A DNA stretch of 64,000 nucleotides from Amycolatopsis saalfeldensis (lineage in GTDB: Bacteria; Actinomycetota; Actinomycetes; Mycobacteriales; Pseudonocardiaceae), in NCBI RefSeq assembly GCF_900110575.1, contig NZ_FOEF01000001.1:1-64000 (forward strand), written 5' to 3'. Numbering within the stretch: position 1 is the stretch's first letter; the number at the start of each line of letters is the position of its first letter. The notes beneath the pieces were generated by a model, which was not told where the DNA came from, ran no database searches, and worked only from the letters and a program-made list of their open reading frames with translations. A program made the translations under genes and the position numbers. This document shows, in pieces, positions 34,501 to 41,463 of the stretch.

Positions 34501-36435
34501 CAAGGAATCGGTGAAGACGGTGACCCGCCGCGCGGTGTCGTAGACAAACGCGCCGTCGTAGAAACCGCGGTCGCCGACCGTGCGCACGCAGCGGCCTTCG
34601 GCGTCGTAGATGTAGCGGTACCAGGTGCCGTTGCGGTCTTCCCAGCCGGTGATCCGGCCGTCGGCGTCGTAGTCGTAGTGCTCCGGCCGGCCCGAGGAGT
34701 TGACCACGCTGGTCAGATGGCCCTGCCGGCTGTAGCCGAAACGCCGGGCCAGGACGCGGAGGTCGTGTTCGGGGTCGGTCACGTGGACGGCGGTGACCCG
34801 GCCGCCGTCGGTCTCCAGCTCCACCCGGTACCCGGCGGAGTGGCGCAGGGTCCGCGGCGCGCCCAGCGGGTCGTAGTCGAATTCGACGCTCGCGCCGTCG
34901 GCGTCGGTGATGGCCAGCAGGGCGAACTCCGCCGACCCCCGGCCCGGCAGCGCGCCGAAGCGCAGTTCCCGGCCCAGCAACGGATCCGTCTGTGTGTAGG
35001 TGCCGTCGTCGAGACGGGTCAGCGGGCGGCGCGGGCCTTCCAGCGGCAGCACCGATTCCCCCGGCGCCGGGTGCGGGTAGAACAGGATCGTGCCGTCCGG
35101 GGAGAAACACCGGAGGTGCTCGGCGTCCGCCTCCAGCCGTTGGTCCACAGTGGACATCCAGGTCGGGCCGAACCAGCGGCCGTCGCGGTAGGAGGAGACG
35201 TGCAGCCGCTCCAGCCGCAGCGGTGACGGCAGCTCCAGGTCGATCTGGTCCACCACCACGTTCCCGCGCGCGACGTCCACCGGGTCGGTCTTGCAGACCC
35301 AGTTGTCCTTGCCCGAGGAGTCCTTGCCCGGATCGTCCTCCGGCGCTTTCGGGTCGTTGCCTTCGCCGCTCTTCGAGCCCTCGCCCCCGGCCCCGTCCGA
35401 CCCCTTGTCGCCCGAGGACGTGGTGGCGTCCCCGCCGCCCCCGGCCTTCGAGTCACCGCCGCCCGACGAAGAGTGGTCACCCGAGGTCGTGGTCGAATCG
35501 CCGCCACCCGACGAGTGGTCACCCGAAGTCGTAGTCGAGTCACCGCCACCCGACGAGTGATCGCCCGAGGTCGTGGTCGAGTCACCGCCCCTCGGCGTGC
35601 CGCCGCCGTCGCCGCCCTTGGGGTCCGGCGCTTTCGGCGTGCCGTCGATCTTCCCCGGTTTCGGCGGCGCGTCGACCTTCCCGCCCTTGAGGCCCTTCAG
35701 GCCCTTGGCCGCGTCCTCGAACAGCGTGCCGGCCTTCTTCAGCAGCGGCACGAGCTCCTTGAGCGCGGAGACCAGCTTCTTGGTGATGCTCGCGATCTGC
35801 GACGCCGTCTTCGCCACCGCCCCGACGACCTCCGGGACCACCCAGACCATGCCGATGCCGAGCGTGAACAGCACCTGCAACGCCCAGCTGATCATGTGCC
35901 CGACCAGCTGCGCGATGATGTCGCGCACCATCGAGCGCACCGCGCCGACGACCTCGCCCGCGGTCTTCACCCCGGAAGACGCGCCTTCGCAGCCTTTTTG
36001 CGCGCTGGTCAGCAGCGCCACGGTGTCCTGGGTGCGCTGCCGGTAGGCGTCGCCCGCGGGCCCGGTCCAGGACTGGAGGTCGGCCTTGACCATGGCGTCG
36101 AGGTCCTGGCCGACGCTTTCCAGCTCTTTGGCGATGTTCGCCCAGGTCTGCGACTGGGCCGCGATCTCGTCCGCGTTGCCGGTCAAGGCGTTGAGGGCTT
36201 CTTTGAGCGGGCCGACGTGCTCCATCAGCCAGCCCACGCCCGCGGCCAGGATCGAGCCGAACGGGTCCATCACCATGGACAGCGCGTCCAGCGCGGTGCC
36301 CACCGCGCCCATCGCCACCGAAGCCCAGTCCTTGCTCTCGATCGCCGACTTCAGGCCGATGGCGTCTTCGAGCAGCGGCACGCCGGAATACGACTTGGTG
36401 GAGTCTTGAGTGGGCGCTACCAACGGATTACTCAT
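31492..36435 (-). CDS. RHS-repeat polymorphic toxin with type VII-type N-terminus
   Basis: A 1647-residue secreted toxin. Residues 1-250: helical, WxG-bearing (QSWTGPAGDAY near 124) region shared with the protein at 12189-13439, with hydrophobic segments near 170-215. About 280-375: Gly/Ser/Asp/Thr-rich linker of 14-residue repeats. About 379-440: DUF6531-type domain (CKTDPVDVARGNVVV). About 450-1335: tens of YDxxGR RHS repeats. Core end RYLSQDPLGLAPAP near 1330. Then SDHGG-rich linker and a ~130-residue C-terminal module with GGDLIDGNGKSWDVKS near 1559-1574, a D...DxK pattern like PD-(D/E)XK nucleases (REase-type toxins). ATG 36435 follows GAGGGTGA. Single gene followed by the overlapping pentapeptide gene. 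Confidence 0.9.
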   Translation of the reverse strand: MSNPLVAPTQDSTKSYSGVPLLEDAIGLKSAIESKDWASVAMGAVGTALDALSMVMDPFGSILAAGVGWLMEHVGPLKEALNALTGNADEIAAQSQTWANIAKELESVGQDLDAMVKADLQSWTGPAGDAYRQRTQDTVALLTSAQKGCEGASSGVKTAGEVVGAVRSMVRDIIAQLVGHMISWALQVLFTLGIGMVWVVPEVVGAVAKTASQIASITKKLVSALKELVPLLKKAGTLFEDAAKGLKGLKGGKVDAPPKPGKIDGTPKAPDPKGGDGGGTPRGGDSTTTSGDHSSGGGDSTTTSGDHSSGGGDSTTTSGDHSSSGGGDSKAGGGGDATTSSGDKGSDGAGGEGSKSGEGNDPKAPEDDPGKDSSGKDNWVCKTDPVDVARGNVVVDQIDLELPSPLRLERLHVSSYRDGRWFGPTWMSTVDQRLEADAEHLRCFSPDGTILFYPHPAPGESVLPLEGPRRPLTRLDDGTYTQTDPLLGRELRFGALPGRGSAEFALLAITDADGASVEFDYDPLGAPRTLRHSAGYRVELETDGGRVTAVHVTDPEHDLRVLARRFGYSRQGHLTSVVNSSGRPEHYDYDADGRITGWEDRNGTWYRYIYDAEGRCVRTVGDRGFYDGAFVYDTARRVTVFTDSLGHPSEFHFNEANQLLREVDQLGHATTSEWDRYDRLLSRTDPLGRTTRYEYTDEGALTAVIRPDGSRARVASDPDGSLTVTVESAGREWQRVYPAGTAPDPLTAQAGIATRFQQDRQWTAGEPVEPAADPVERDLFGRRRVVTDATGARTRLGWTVEGLPATRIGQSGRAEEWHHDAEGNLVEHAGVRYEYGPFDLPTATIDAAGARTSYVYDTELRLTRVTNPAGLTWSYTYDSAGRLVEETDFDGRVVRFAYDAAGQLVQSVDGLGAVTVYSYDALGNVIERRTPSATTTYAYDPVGYLVRATEAGCVLEIDRDESGRVVRESVDGHAVTYAYDGSGVQRRTPSGVDSAWSFDDAGSTAVLSVGEHVTSFRYDEAGREVGRRIGAGAELSQTFDAENQLTGQTVTAGPGQVVQQRQYTYRLDGSLIGIDDALSGPARFRLDPAGRVVGVETPAGEESYHYDPAGSIVGAEGPVAVPDAGPRSYSGNRVTAAGAVRYVHDGQGRLVARHETGPGGRSFFYAWDPLDRLVGVRTPDGAEWRYGYDPLGRRIAKQRLVPGPDGPAVAEETRFAWSGQLLVEQVRRGPDGNPLVLTWDHRPGTAQPVAQTEHLGPGVRYFSFLTDQIGTPVDLIDEHGAVAWHGSASLWGRARPAPASTGSTPLRFPGQYADDETGLHYNVFRYYDPGTGRYLSQDPLGLAPAPNPVAYVANPLRESDPLGLGCMQSKPDPGDVTPNRPAGSGGGDAGHVQDANPHDPASDHGGSDHGGSDHGGDNASSDHGGGGSEHGGSENGSDNGGGWGDEDDPFGGFGMDDASSTHSDAGPHHAEDPNPDLPDRPQDHGQPNPALSDADKQALDNRWDGLKEDPRFNDLAKDEDHGGQVTDTSRDEALIGLDLNKQGIGPFKDGVGRPDSLGGGDLIDGNGKSWDVKSMHSDWPPGSNHAPGQQFTHGYSDQMFSDKVDGQIGRGRNVIIDTRNMSAADVQSMTNIRNGRPDWDGKIIFYP
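35471..35589. repeat. 42-base tandem repeat in the RHS linker
   Basis: Two full copies plus a 35-base partial (35471-35512, 35513-35554, 35555-35589) with few mismatches, encoding 14-residue GDSTTTSGDHSSGG units in the linker before the RHS shell. Likely variable in copy number between strains. Confidence 0.85.
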
Positions 36436-36595
36436 TACGGACAATCACCCTCAACGACCTGCGCCTCGGCGGGGACCTGTCCTGCCAAGCTATCCACGCC
36501 GGTCCGGTGATGCCCACGCGTGCCCGGTCCCTGCCCCAAAGACCCGGCGGGCCTGTGCATCGGGGGCAATCCGCGCGCGCCCTAAACTCGGGATC

Positions 36596-37435
36596 ATGCC
36601 CGAATTGCCAGAGGTCGAGTCGGCCCGATCGGTGATCGAACGGGCCGCGCTCGGGCGGCGCATCGTCGAAGTGGACGATTCCGACACCTATGTGTGCCGT
36701 CCGCACCGCCCCGGCGAGATCCGGAGCGCGCTGACCGGCCGGCTGCTGGTGGCGGCGCACCGCCGGGGGAAGACGCTCTGGTGCGACACCGGGGACAACG
36801 ACACTGGGGACAACGGCGCCGGGGACGCGCCGGTGCTCGGCCTGCACCTCGGCATGTCCGGCAAGATCGTGATCGCCGGCGCCGACGGCTCCGAGGTCGA
36901 CGGCGGCGACTACTGGGAGGGCCGCCGGGTCAAGGGCGACTACCGGTGGTCGCGGTTCGCCCTCACCTTCGACGACGGCAGCCGGCTGATGCTCGTCGAC
37001 CCGCGCCGGCTCGGCCGCATCGGGCTGGACCCGGAGATCGACCGGCTCGGCCCGGACGCCGCGACGGTCACCCCCGCCGCGTTCCGGGCGGCGGTCGCCA
37101 CCGGGACCGTGGCGGTCAAGGCGCGGCTGCTCGACCAGCACGCCATTGCCGGGATCGGGAACCTGCTGGCCGACGAGATCCTGTGGCGCGCCCGGATCAA
37201 CCCGGCCCGCCCCGTCGACGAGCTCACGCCGTCCGAGATCGACCGGCTGCTGCGCGCGACCCGCAGGTCCGTGGCCGCGGCCTTGGCGCACGGCGGCGTG
37301 CACACGCTCACGGTGATCCCGTTCCGCCGGCCCGGCGCCCGCTGTCCCCGCGATCACGCGCCCATGTCGCGTGGCAAAGTCGGCGGTCGCACCACCTGGT
37401 GGTGCAGTGCCGAGCAACCCGTCCCGGCGAAGTGA
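36596..37435 (+). CDS. Fpg/Nei family DNA glycosylase with incomplete zinc finger
   Basis: A 279-residue base-excision glycosylase. Catalytic MPELPEVE N-terminus (Pro1/Glu2 after Met removal), the conserved Lys in RRGKTLW, and helix-two-turn-helix AIAGIGNLLADEILW are intact. The C-terminal zinc finger, normally CxxC...CxxC, reads CPRDH...WWCSAEQ, so two of four Cys are absent; some Nei-like proteins use a zincless finger, so activity is still possible. Whether it acts on 8-oxoguanine (Fpg) or oxidised pyrimidines (Nei) cannot be told from sequence alone. Divergent from the RHS gene. ATG 36596. Confidence 0.88.
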   Translation: MPELPEVESARSVIERAALGRRIVEVDDSDTYVCRPHRPGEIRSALTGRLLVAAHRRGKTLWCDTGDNDTGDNGAGDAPVLGLHLGMSGKIVIAGADGSEVDGGDYWEGRRVKGDYRWSRFALTFDDGSRLMLVDPRRLGRIGLDPEIDRLGPDAATVTPAAFRAAVATGTVAVKARLLDQHAIAGIGNLLADEILWRARINPARPVDELTPSEIDRLLRATRRSVAAALAHGGVHTLTVIPFRRPGARCPRDHAPMSRGKVGGRTTWWCSAEQPVPAK

Positions 37436-37480
37436 TCACCGCTACTGGACAGCACACCCTTGCTGCAGAAGGATTCCCTC

Positions 37481-37996
37481 ATGACCGACGCACCCGGTGA
37501 CGAGCCCCAAGAAGTCGTTCTCCCGACGTACTGCCTGCGCTGGGGGGTCAAGAGCAGCTTCCTCGGCTACGTCGCGCGCATGCCGGACGGCCGCGCCTAC
37601 CTGGGCAGCGGCGCCGCCGTGAACGACCGCAACGAGCTGCTCTTCCCGCTCGACGCCGAGGCGGCCGCCGAGGACGGCCTGAAGTTCGCGTTCGGCGGCG
37701 ATGTCCGGTTCAGCGGGCATTACGGGCTGCTGTTCGTGCAGATCGCGCAGCCGCGGGTGTACGTGCGCGAAGGCGAGGCCGAGCTGACCGTCGTGGACTC
37801 GGAATCCAAGGAGCCCAAGCGGATCCGGCTGGCCACCTTCACCCTCACCGGCCCGGAGACCGAGGACGGCGTGGACCGCTGGAGCGCCACCGACGTGCGG
37901 CTGGCCCCCGAGTCCGTCGACCTGTTCGGCGGCAGCTACCAGCCGGGCGAGCCGCTGGAGGAGCTGACCATCACCGTTCCGCACCAGGAAGGCTGA
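37481..37996 (+). CDS. HtaA-domain protein
   Basis: A 171-residue protein resembling the HtaA heme-binding domain: LRWGVKSSFLGYVARMPDG near the N-terminus, VRFSGHYGLLFVQIAQPRV in the middle and a beta-rich end. HtaA domains in Corynebacterium and Streptomyces surface proteins bind heme; here there is no signal peptide and no second copy, so export or heme use is uncertain. AAGGA lies seven bases before ATG 37481. Its last 26 bases overlap the convergent LysR gene. Confidence 0.7.
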   Translation: MTDAPGDEPQEVVLPTYCLRWGVKSSFLGYVARMPDGRAYLGSGAAVNDRNELLFPLDAEAAAEDGLKFAFGGDVRFSGHYGLLFVQIAQPRVYVREGEAELTVVDSESKEPKRIRLATFTLTGPETEDGVDRWSATDVRLAPESVDLFGGSYQPGEPLEELTITVPHQEG

Positions 37997-38924
37997 GCGC
38001 GCCCGACATCGCGCGCCGAACCGCCGAACGCAGCCAGCCGTGACCGCCGTCGGCGGCCTGCCGCGGGTGCCAGGCCATGCCGATGGCCAGTGGCGGCAAC
38101 GGAAACGGGATGTCGAGCAGCCGCAGGCCCAGTGCCCGGGCGACCTCGGTCATCGGGTTCGGCGCGGTACCGGGGTCGGTCGCCGGGACCAGGCAGACGA
38201 CGTCGGTCCGGACGGCCAGGGTCATCGCGGCCAGGTGGCTGGGCAGCACGGCCACCACCCGCCGGTCGAGGCCGAGTTCGGCCAGCGCGGTGTCGGCCGG
38301 GCCGGTGAACCGGCCGCGGCGGCTCACCACCACGTGCTCGGCCGCCGCGAACCGGGCAGCGGTCAGCAGCCCCTCGGCCAGCGGGTGGCCCGCGCGCACC
38401 CCGGCCACCATCCGCAGGGTGAGCAGCTGTTCCGTGCGGATCTCCGGGTCGACGTGGTCGAGCGCGCCGACCTCCAGGTCGATCTGTCCTTCCCGCAACG
38501 CCGGCCCGCCTTCGAACTCCTCGGCGCGGAACCGCAGCGCCACCCCGGGCGCCTCCTGCGCCGCGATCGCCAGCAGCCGCGGCGCCACGGCGGCGGCGAC
38601 CAGGTCGGCGGCCTGCAGGGTGAACGTCCGGCTGAGCGTGCCCGGATCGACGTCCGCGCCGGGGGCGAGCAGCGCCCCGCACCGGCGCACGACCGCCGCC
38701 ACCTCCTCGCGCATCGCCTCCGCCCGCGGCGTCGGCACCATCGCCTGCCCGGCCCGCACCAGCAGCGGGTCGCCCAGCAGCCGCCGCAGCCGGCCGAGGG
38801 TGCGGCTCATCGCCGCCGGGGAGGTGTGCAGCCGCTCGGCGGCGCGGGTGACGCTGTGCTCGGCCAGCAACGCGTCCAGCGCGACGACCAGGTTCGCGTC
38901 GATGATCTGCCTGTTCACCAGCAT
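37971..38924 (-). CDS. LysR-family transcriptional regulator
   Basis: A 317-residue regulator: HTH DANLVVALDALLAEHSVTRA and SPAAMSRTLGRLRRLLGDPL (residues about 8-65) followed by a periplasmic-binding-protein-like effector domain. ATG 38924 gives the usual LysR length. It is divergent from the beta-propeller protein gene at 39038 (113-base intergenic region with a GTGCCGACATTCCCATTGTGGC sequence near 38949, possibly T-N11-A), the probable target. Its 3' end overlaps the HtaA gene convergently. Confidence 0.9.
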   Translation of the reverse strand: MLVNRQIIDANLVVALDALLAEHSVTRAAERLHTSPAAMSRTLGRLRRLLGDPLLVRAGQAMVPTPRAEAMREEVAAVVRRCGALLAPGADVDPGTLSRTFTLQAADLVAAAVAPRLLAIAAQEAPGVALRFRAEEFEGGPALREGQIDLEVGALDHVDPEIRTEQLLTLRMVAGVRAGHPLAEGLLTAARFAAAEHVVVSRRGRFTGPADTALAELGLDRRVVAVLPSHLAAMTLAVRTDVVCLVPATDPGTAPNPMTEVARALGLRLLDIPFPLPPLAIGMAWHPRQAADGGHGWLRSAVRRAMSGALSLPGAER

Positions 38925-39037
38925 TCTTCCGTTCTGAGCAACTACCCCGTGCCGACATTCCCATTGTGGCAACACCAAATCCCCGGCGACGGTGGGGGCG
39001 AGTCCGAACAACCCCCCAACTGCCAGGAGGCACTCCG

Positions 39038-40087
39038 ATGTCCCATCCTCGCGTCGGCGACCGGCTCGCCGTGGTCAGCCAGAGCGGGCCGACCGTCACC
39101 CTGTTCGACGCCGTCGGCCACCGCGCCGAGACGGTGCTGACCCTGCCGGCCGAGCCGCACGAGCTGTGCTTCGACGCCGAGCACCGCCTGCTCTACTGCA
39201 CCAGCAGCTACACCAGCGGCTACTACGGCCACAACGCCGGCCGAAACCACCTGCTCACCGTCATCGCCCCGGACGACGGCCGGATCGTGGAGGTGATCGA
39301 CCTGTCCCCGGAGCACGGCCCGCACGGGATGGCCCTCGACCCGGCCCGGCGACTGCTCTACGTCAGCGTCGAGGCCGGTCCCGCGGGCCCCGGCGGCGTG
39401 GTCGTGCTCGACACCACCACCCGCGAAGTCTTGCGCCGCATCAACACTCTCGCCCCGGGCCCGCACTGGTTCGTGATCGACCCGGACGGGCGGCTCGGCT
39501 ACGCGGCCAACAAGGAGGCGCCGTTCGTGACCGTGGTCGAGCTGGCCACCGGCGAGCTGATCGGCAAGATCCCCGTGTCCGGGAGCGAGGGCATCGCGGT
39601 CAGCCCGGACGGTTCGACCGTGGCGGTGGCCGCGCAGAAGGCCGATTTCACGCGCCCGGCCGTCGACCCGTCCCTCGTGCTGATCGACACCCGCACCGGT
39701 GCGATCGTCCGGACCCTGCCGACCGAGCACTCCGTCGTCCCCGTGCACTGGACGGCCGACGGTGTGCTGCTGGCCGGTGAGGTGCGGATCGCGGCCGGCA
39801 CCGGGGACGTCTTCGGGCCACGGGTGCCCCACGGACGGCTGGTCGTGTGGGCGGGCCCGTCGGCGGCGGAGGTGGAGCGCGTGGGCACCGCGGAGGTCGG
39901 CTCGATGCCGCTGACGCTCACTTCGTCCCCCGACGGCGGACGGGCCTACCTCGCCGCCGTCGGGGCCTCGACCGTCGGCGTGGTCGATCTGGCCGACCCG
40001 GCGCGTCCCACCGTCGTCGACACCCTCGACGTCGCGCGGGCCGGCGAGCCCGGCGCGCACGGGCTGGCCTACCTCACTGGCGCCTGA
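39038..40087 (+). CDS. YncE-like beta-propeller protein
   Basis: A 349-residue protein of repeated ~45-residue blades (RLLYCTSSYTSGYYG, MALDPARRLLYVSVEAG, FVIDPDGRLGYAANKEAP, GIAVSPDGSTVAVAAQ, TLTSSPDGGRAYLAAVG), the seven-bladed YncE/lactonase propeller pattern. No signal peptide, so cytoplasmic. Substrate or partner unknown; lactonase activity or ligand scaffold are options. AGGAGG precedes ATG 39038. The divergent LysR regulator probably controls it. Confidence 0.85.
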   Translation: MSHPRVGDRLAVVSQSGPTVTLFDAVGHRAETVLTLPAEPHELCFDAEHRLLYCTSSYTSGYYGHNAGRNHLLTVIAPDDGRIVEVIDLSPEHGPHGMALDPARRLLYVSVEAGPAGPGGVVVLDTTTREVLRRINTLAPGPHWFVIDPDGRLGYAANKEAPFVTVVELATGELIGKIPVSGSEGIAVSPDGSTVAVAAQKADFTRPAVDPSLVLIDTRTGAIVRTLPTEHSVVPVHWTADGVLLAGEVRIAAGTGDVFGPRVPHGRLVVWAGPSAAEVERVGTAEVGSMPLTLTSSPDGGRAYLAAVGASTVGVVDLADPARPTVVDTLDVARAGEPGAHGLAYLTGA

Positions 40088-40094
40088 GCGCCGT

Positions 40095-40599
40095 TCACGC
40101 CACCTTGCGCAGGGTCACGTCCATCGAAGGGGCCCAGCTCACCCCGTCCGGGCTGGCTTCGTGGCGTACGACCTGGGTCCGCCCGCCGTCGGTCAGCGTC
40201 ACGGTCGAGCGGGTCCGCTCGCCGGTCCACCTGAGCACGTCGCCGTCGATCTCCAGGCGGGAGTGGTGGACGTTGCCGAAGCTGTCGTAGAAACGTCGAA
40301 CGGTAGGCGTCGCCGTGCACGCCGATCATCTCGACGCCGCCGACGGCCGTTTCGCCGATCCGCCCGAAAGCCGAGTGCAGGACGAAAAACCCGCCGGGCG
40401 CCCACTCGTAGACGTCGCTGGTCAGGATCGCCACGGACGGGACCTCGGCGGTGCCGATCGTGCGGCCCTCGTTGACCCACTTGCCGATCAGGACTTCGAG
40501 CGCCTGGTGGCGGCCGTCGCGGACAGGCACGGCGCGGTCGGTCTGCTCGACTCCGGCGGCGACGGCGACGACACGGGCGGACTCGGTGGTTTCCGGCAT
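40095..40599 (-). pseudogene. DUF1579-like protein gene with a single-base frameshift
   Basis: From ATG 40599 the frame reads a DUF1579-type protein (LEVLIGKWVNEGRTIGTAEV, SDVYEWAPGGFFVLHSAFGR, VEMIGVHGDAYRSTF) and then turns to Arg-rich nonsense after residue 104. Removing one A from the AAA at 40291-40293 (plus strand) restores a continuing family-like sequence, FYDSFGNVHHSRLEIDGD ... SMDVTLRKVA, ending at TGA 40095-40097. So this is a frameshifted gene, or a sequencing error in a homopolymer. Function of the family is unknown (cytosolic, heme- or lipid-binding-like barrel). It follows the MerR gene by 15 bases. Confidence 0.7.
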
Positions 40600-40614
40600 C
40601 GGGACTCCTCGGGT

Positions 40615-41382
40615 TCAGGGGTTGACTTCACCGCCGGGTCGGAGCCGGTCCGGGGGTCCGGACATGGCGGAGGGATTTCCGCCGTGGTCGAGCAGGCCCA
40701 GGTAGGCGCTGAGCCGGGCGGCCGCGTCGAGCATGGCGCGGCCCTGCGCGGTGAGCTTGCGCTGCCAGTCGTCCAGCGCGCGGGACAGGCTGCCGGTGCC
40801 GCCGGCCGTGCGCACCTGCCGGACCACGGTGGCGATGTGCTCCAGCGGGTAGCCGCCGCGCCGCAGGAGGTGCGCGAGTTCGGCGTCGCGGACGTCGGCG
40901 GCGCGGTAGACGCGGTATCCGGTGGCCGGATCCCGCGCGGGCACGAGGATCCCGGCGCCTTCCCAGTTGCGCACGGTCGCCGGGGTGACCCGGAGCCGTC
41001 GCGCGAGCTCGCCGATGGTCCGGGCCGCCCGTTCCGGGACGGCGCCGGGCTCCGCCGTCAGGTGGTCCACGGCCCGGCGCACCGCGTCGAGGGTTTCCCG
41101 GTCGCGGAGCAGCTGCTGGTGACCACGGTCGACGGTCGTGAGGGCGCCGTCGAGATCACCCGCGGCGAGCGCACCCATGATCCGGCCAGCGGTCGCGTGC
41201 CCGCACGCCGGGATGAGCGCGAGATAGGCGCGCAACGCCGCCGCGTGCACCTCGGTGTAGATCCGGTAGCCGCTGGGAGTGCGCTCGGCGGGCGGGAGGA
41301 AGCCGTCACGCTCGTAGTTGCGGACCGCCTGGGCCGAGATGCCGTGCTCACGCGCGAGGGCGGCGGGCTTGAAGGTTATCAC
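40615..41382 (-). CDS. MerR-family regulator with two HTH domains
   Basis: A 255-residue protein with two MerR-type winged helices. N-terminal copy: ALAREHGISAQAVRNYERDG then FLPPAERTPSGYRIY. C-terminal copy, about residues 123-185: TIGELARRLRVTPATVRNWE, GAGILVPARDPATGYRVY. This layout is seen in TioE-like MerR regulators of drug-resistance loci. Divergent from the erythromycin-esterase-like gene, with inverted repeats in the 81-base gap, so it probably regulates it. Confidence 0.88.
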   Translation of the reverse strand: MITFKPAALAREHGISAQAVRNYERDGFLPPAERTPSGYRIYTEVHAAALRAYLALIPACGHATAGRIMGALAAGDLDGALTTVDRGHQQLLRDRETLDAVRRAVDHLTAEPGAVPERAARTIGELARRLRVTPATVRNWEGAGILVPARDPATGYRVYRAADVRDAELAHLLRRGGYPLEHIATVVRQVRTAGGTGSLSRALDDWQRKLTAQGRAMLDAAARLSAYLGLLDHGGNPSAMSGPPDRLRPGGEVNP

Positions 41383-41422
41383 CGGTTTGAGACTTTACTC
41401 ACCGGTCGCGTGGTCCGCACCG

Positions 41423-41452
41423 TGAAAGTATCAACCGAGCTTTCAAAGATAC
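41423..41452. promoter_or_regulatory. Inverted repeats in the MerR/esterase gap
   Basis: TGAAAG (41423-41428) and CTTTCA (41440-41445), interlocked with GTATC (41428-41432) and GATAC (41448-41452). Likely regulator binding site overlapping the divergent promoters. Confidence 0.45.
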
Positions 41453-41463
41453 GCTTGAGTCTC

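Noticed and set aside
30949-35226. 1425-residue plus-strand frame opposite the RHS gene
   Set aside because: Val/Arg/Gly-rich shadow; the RHS frame has clear YDxxGR repeats.
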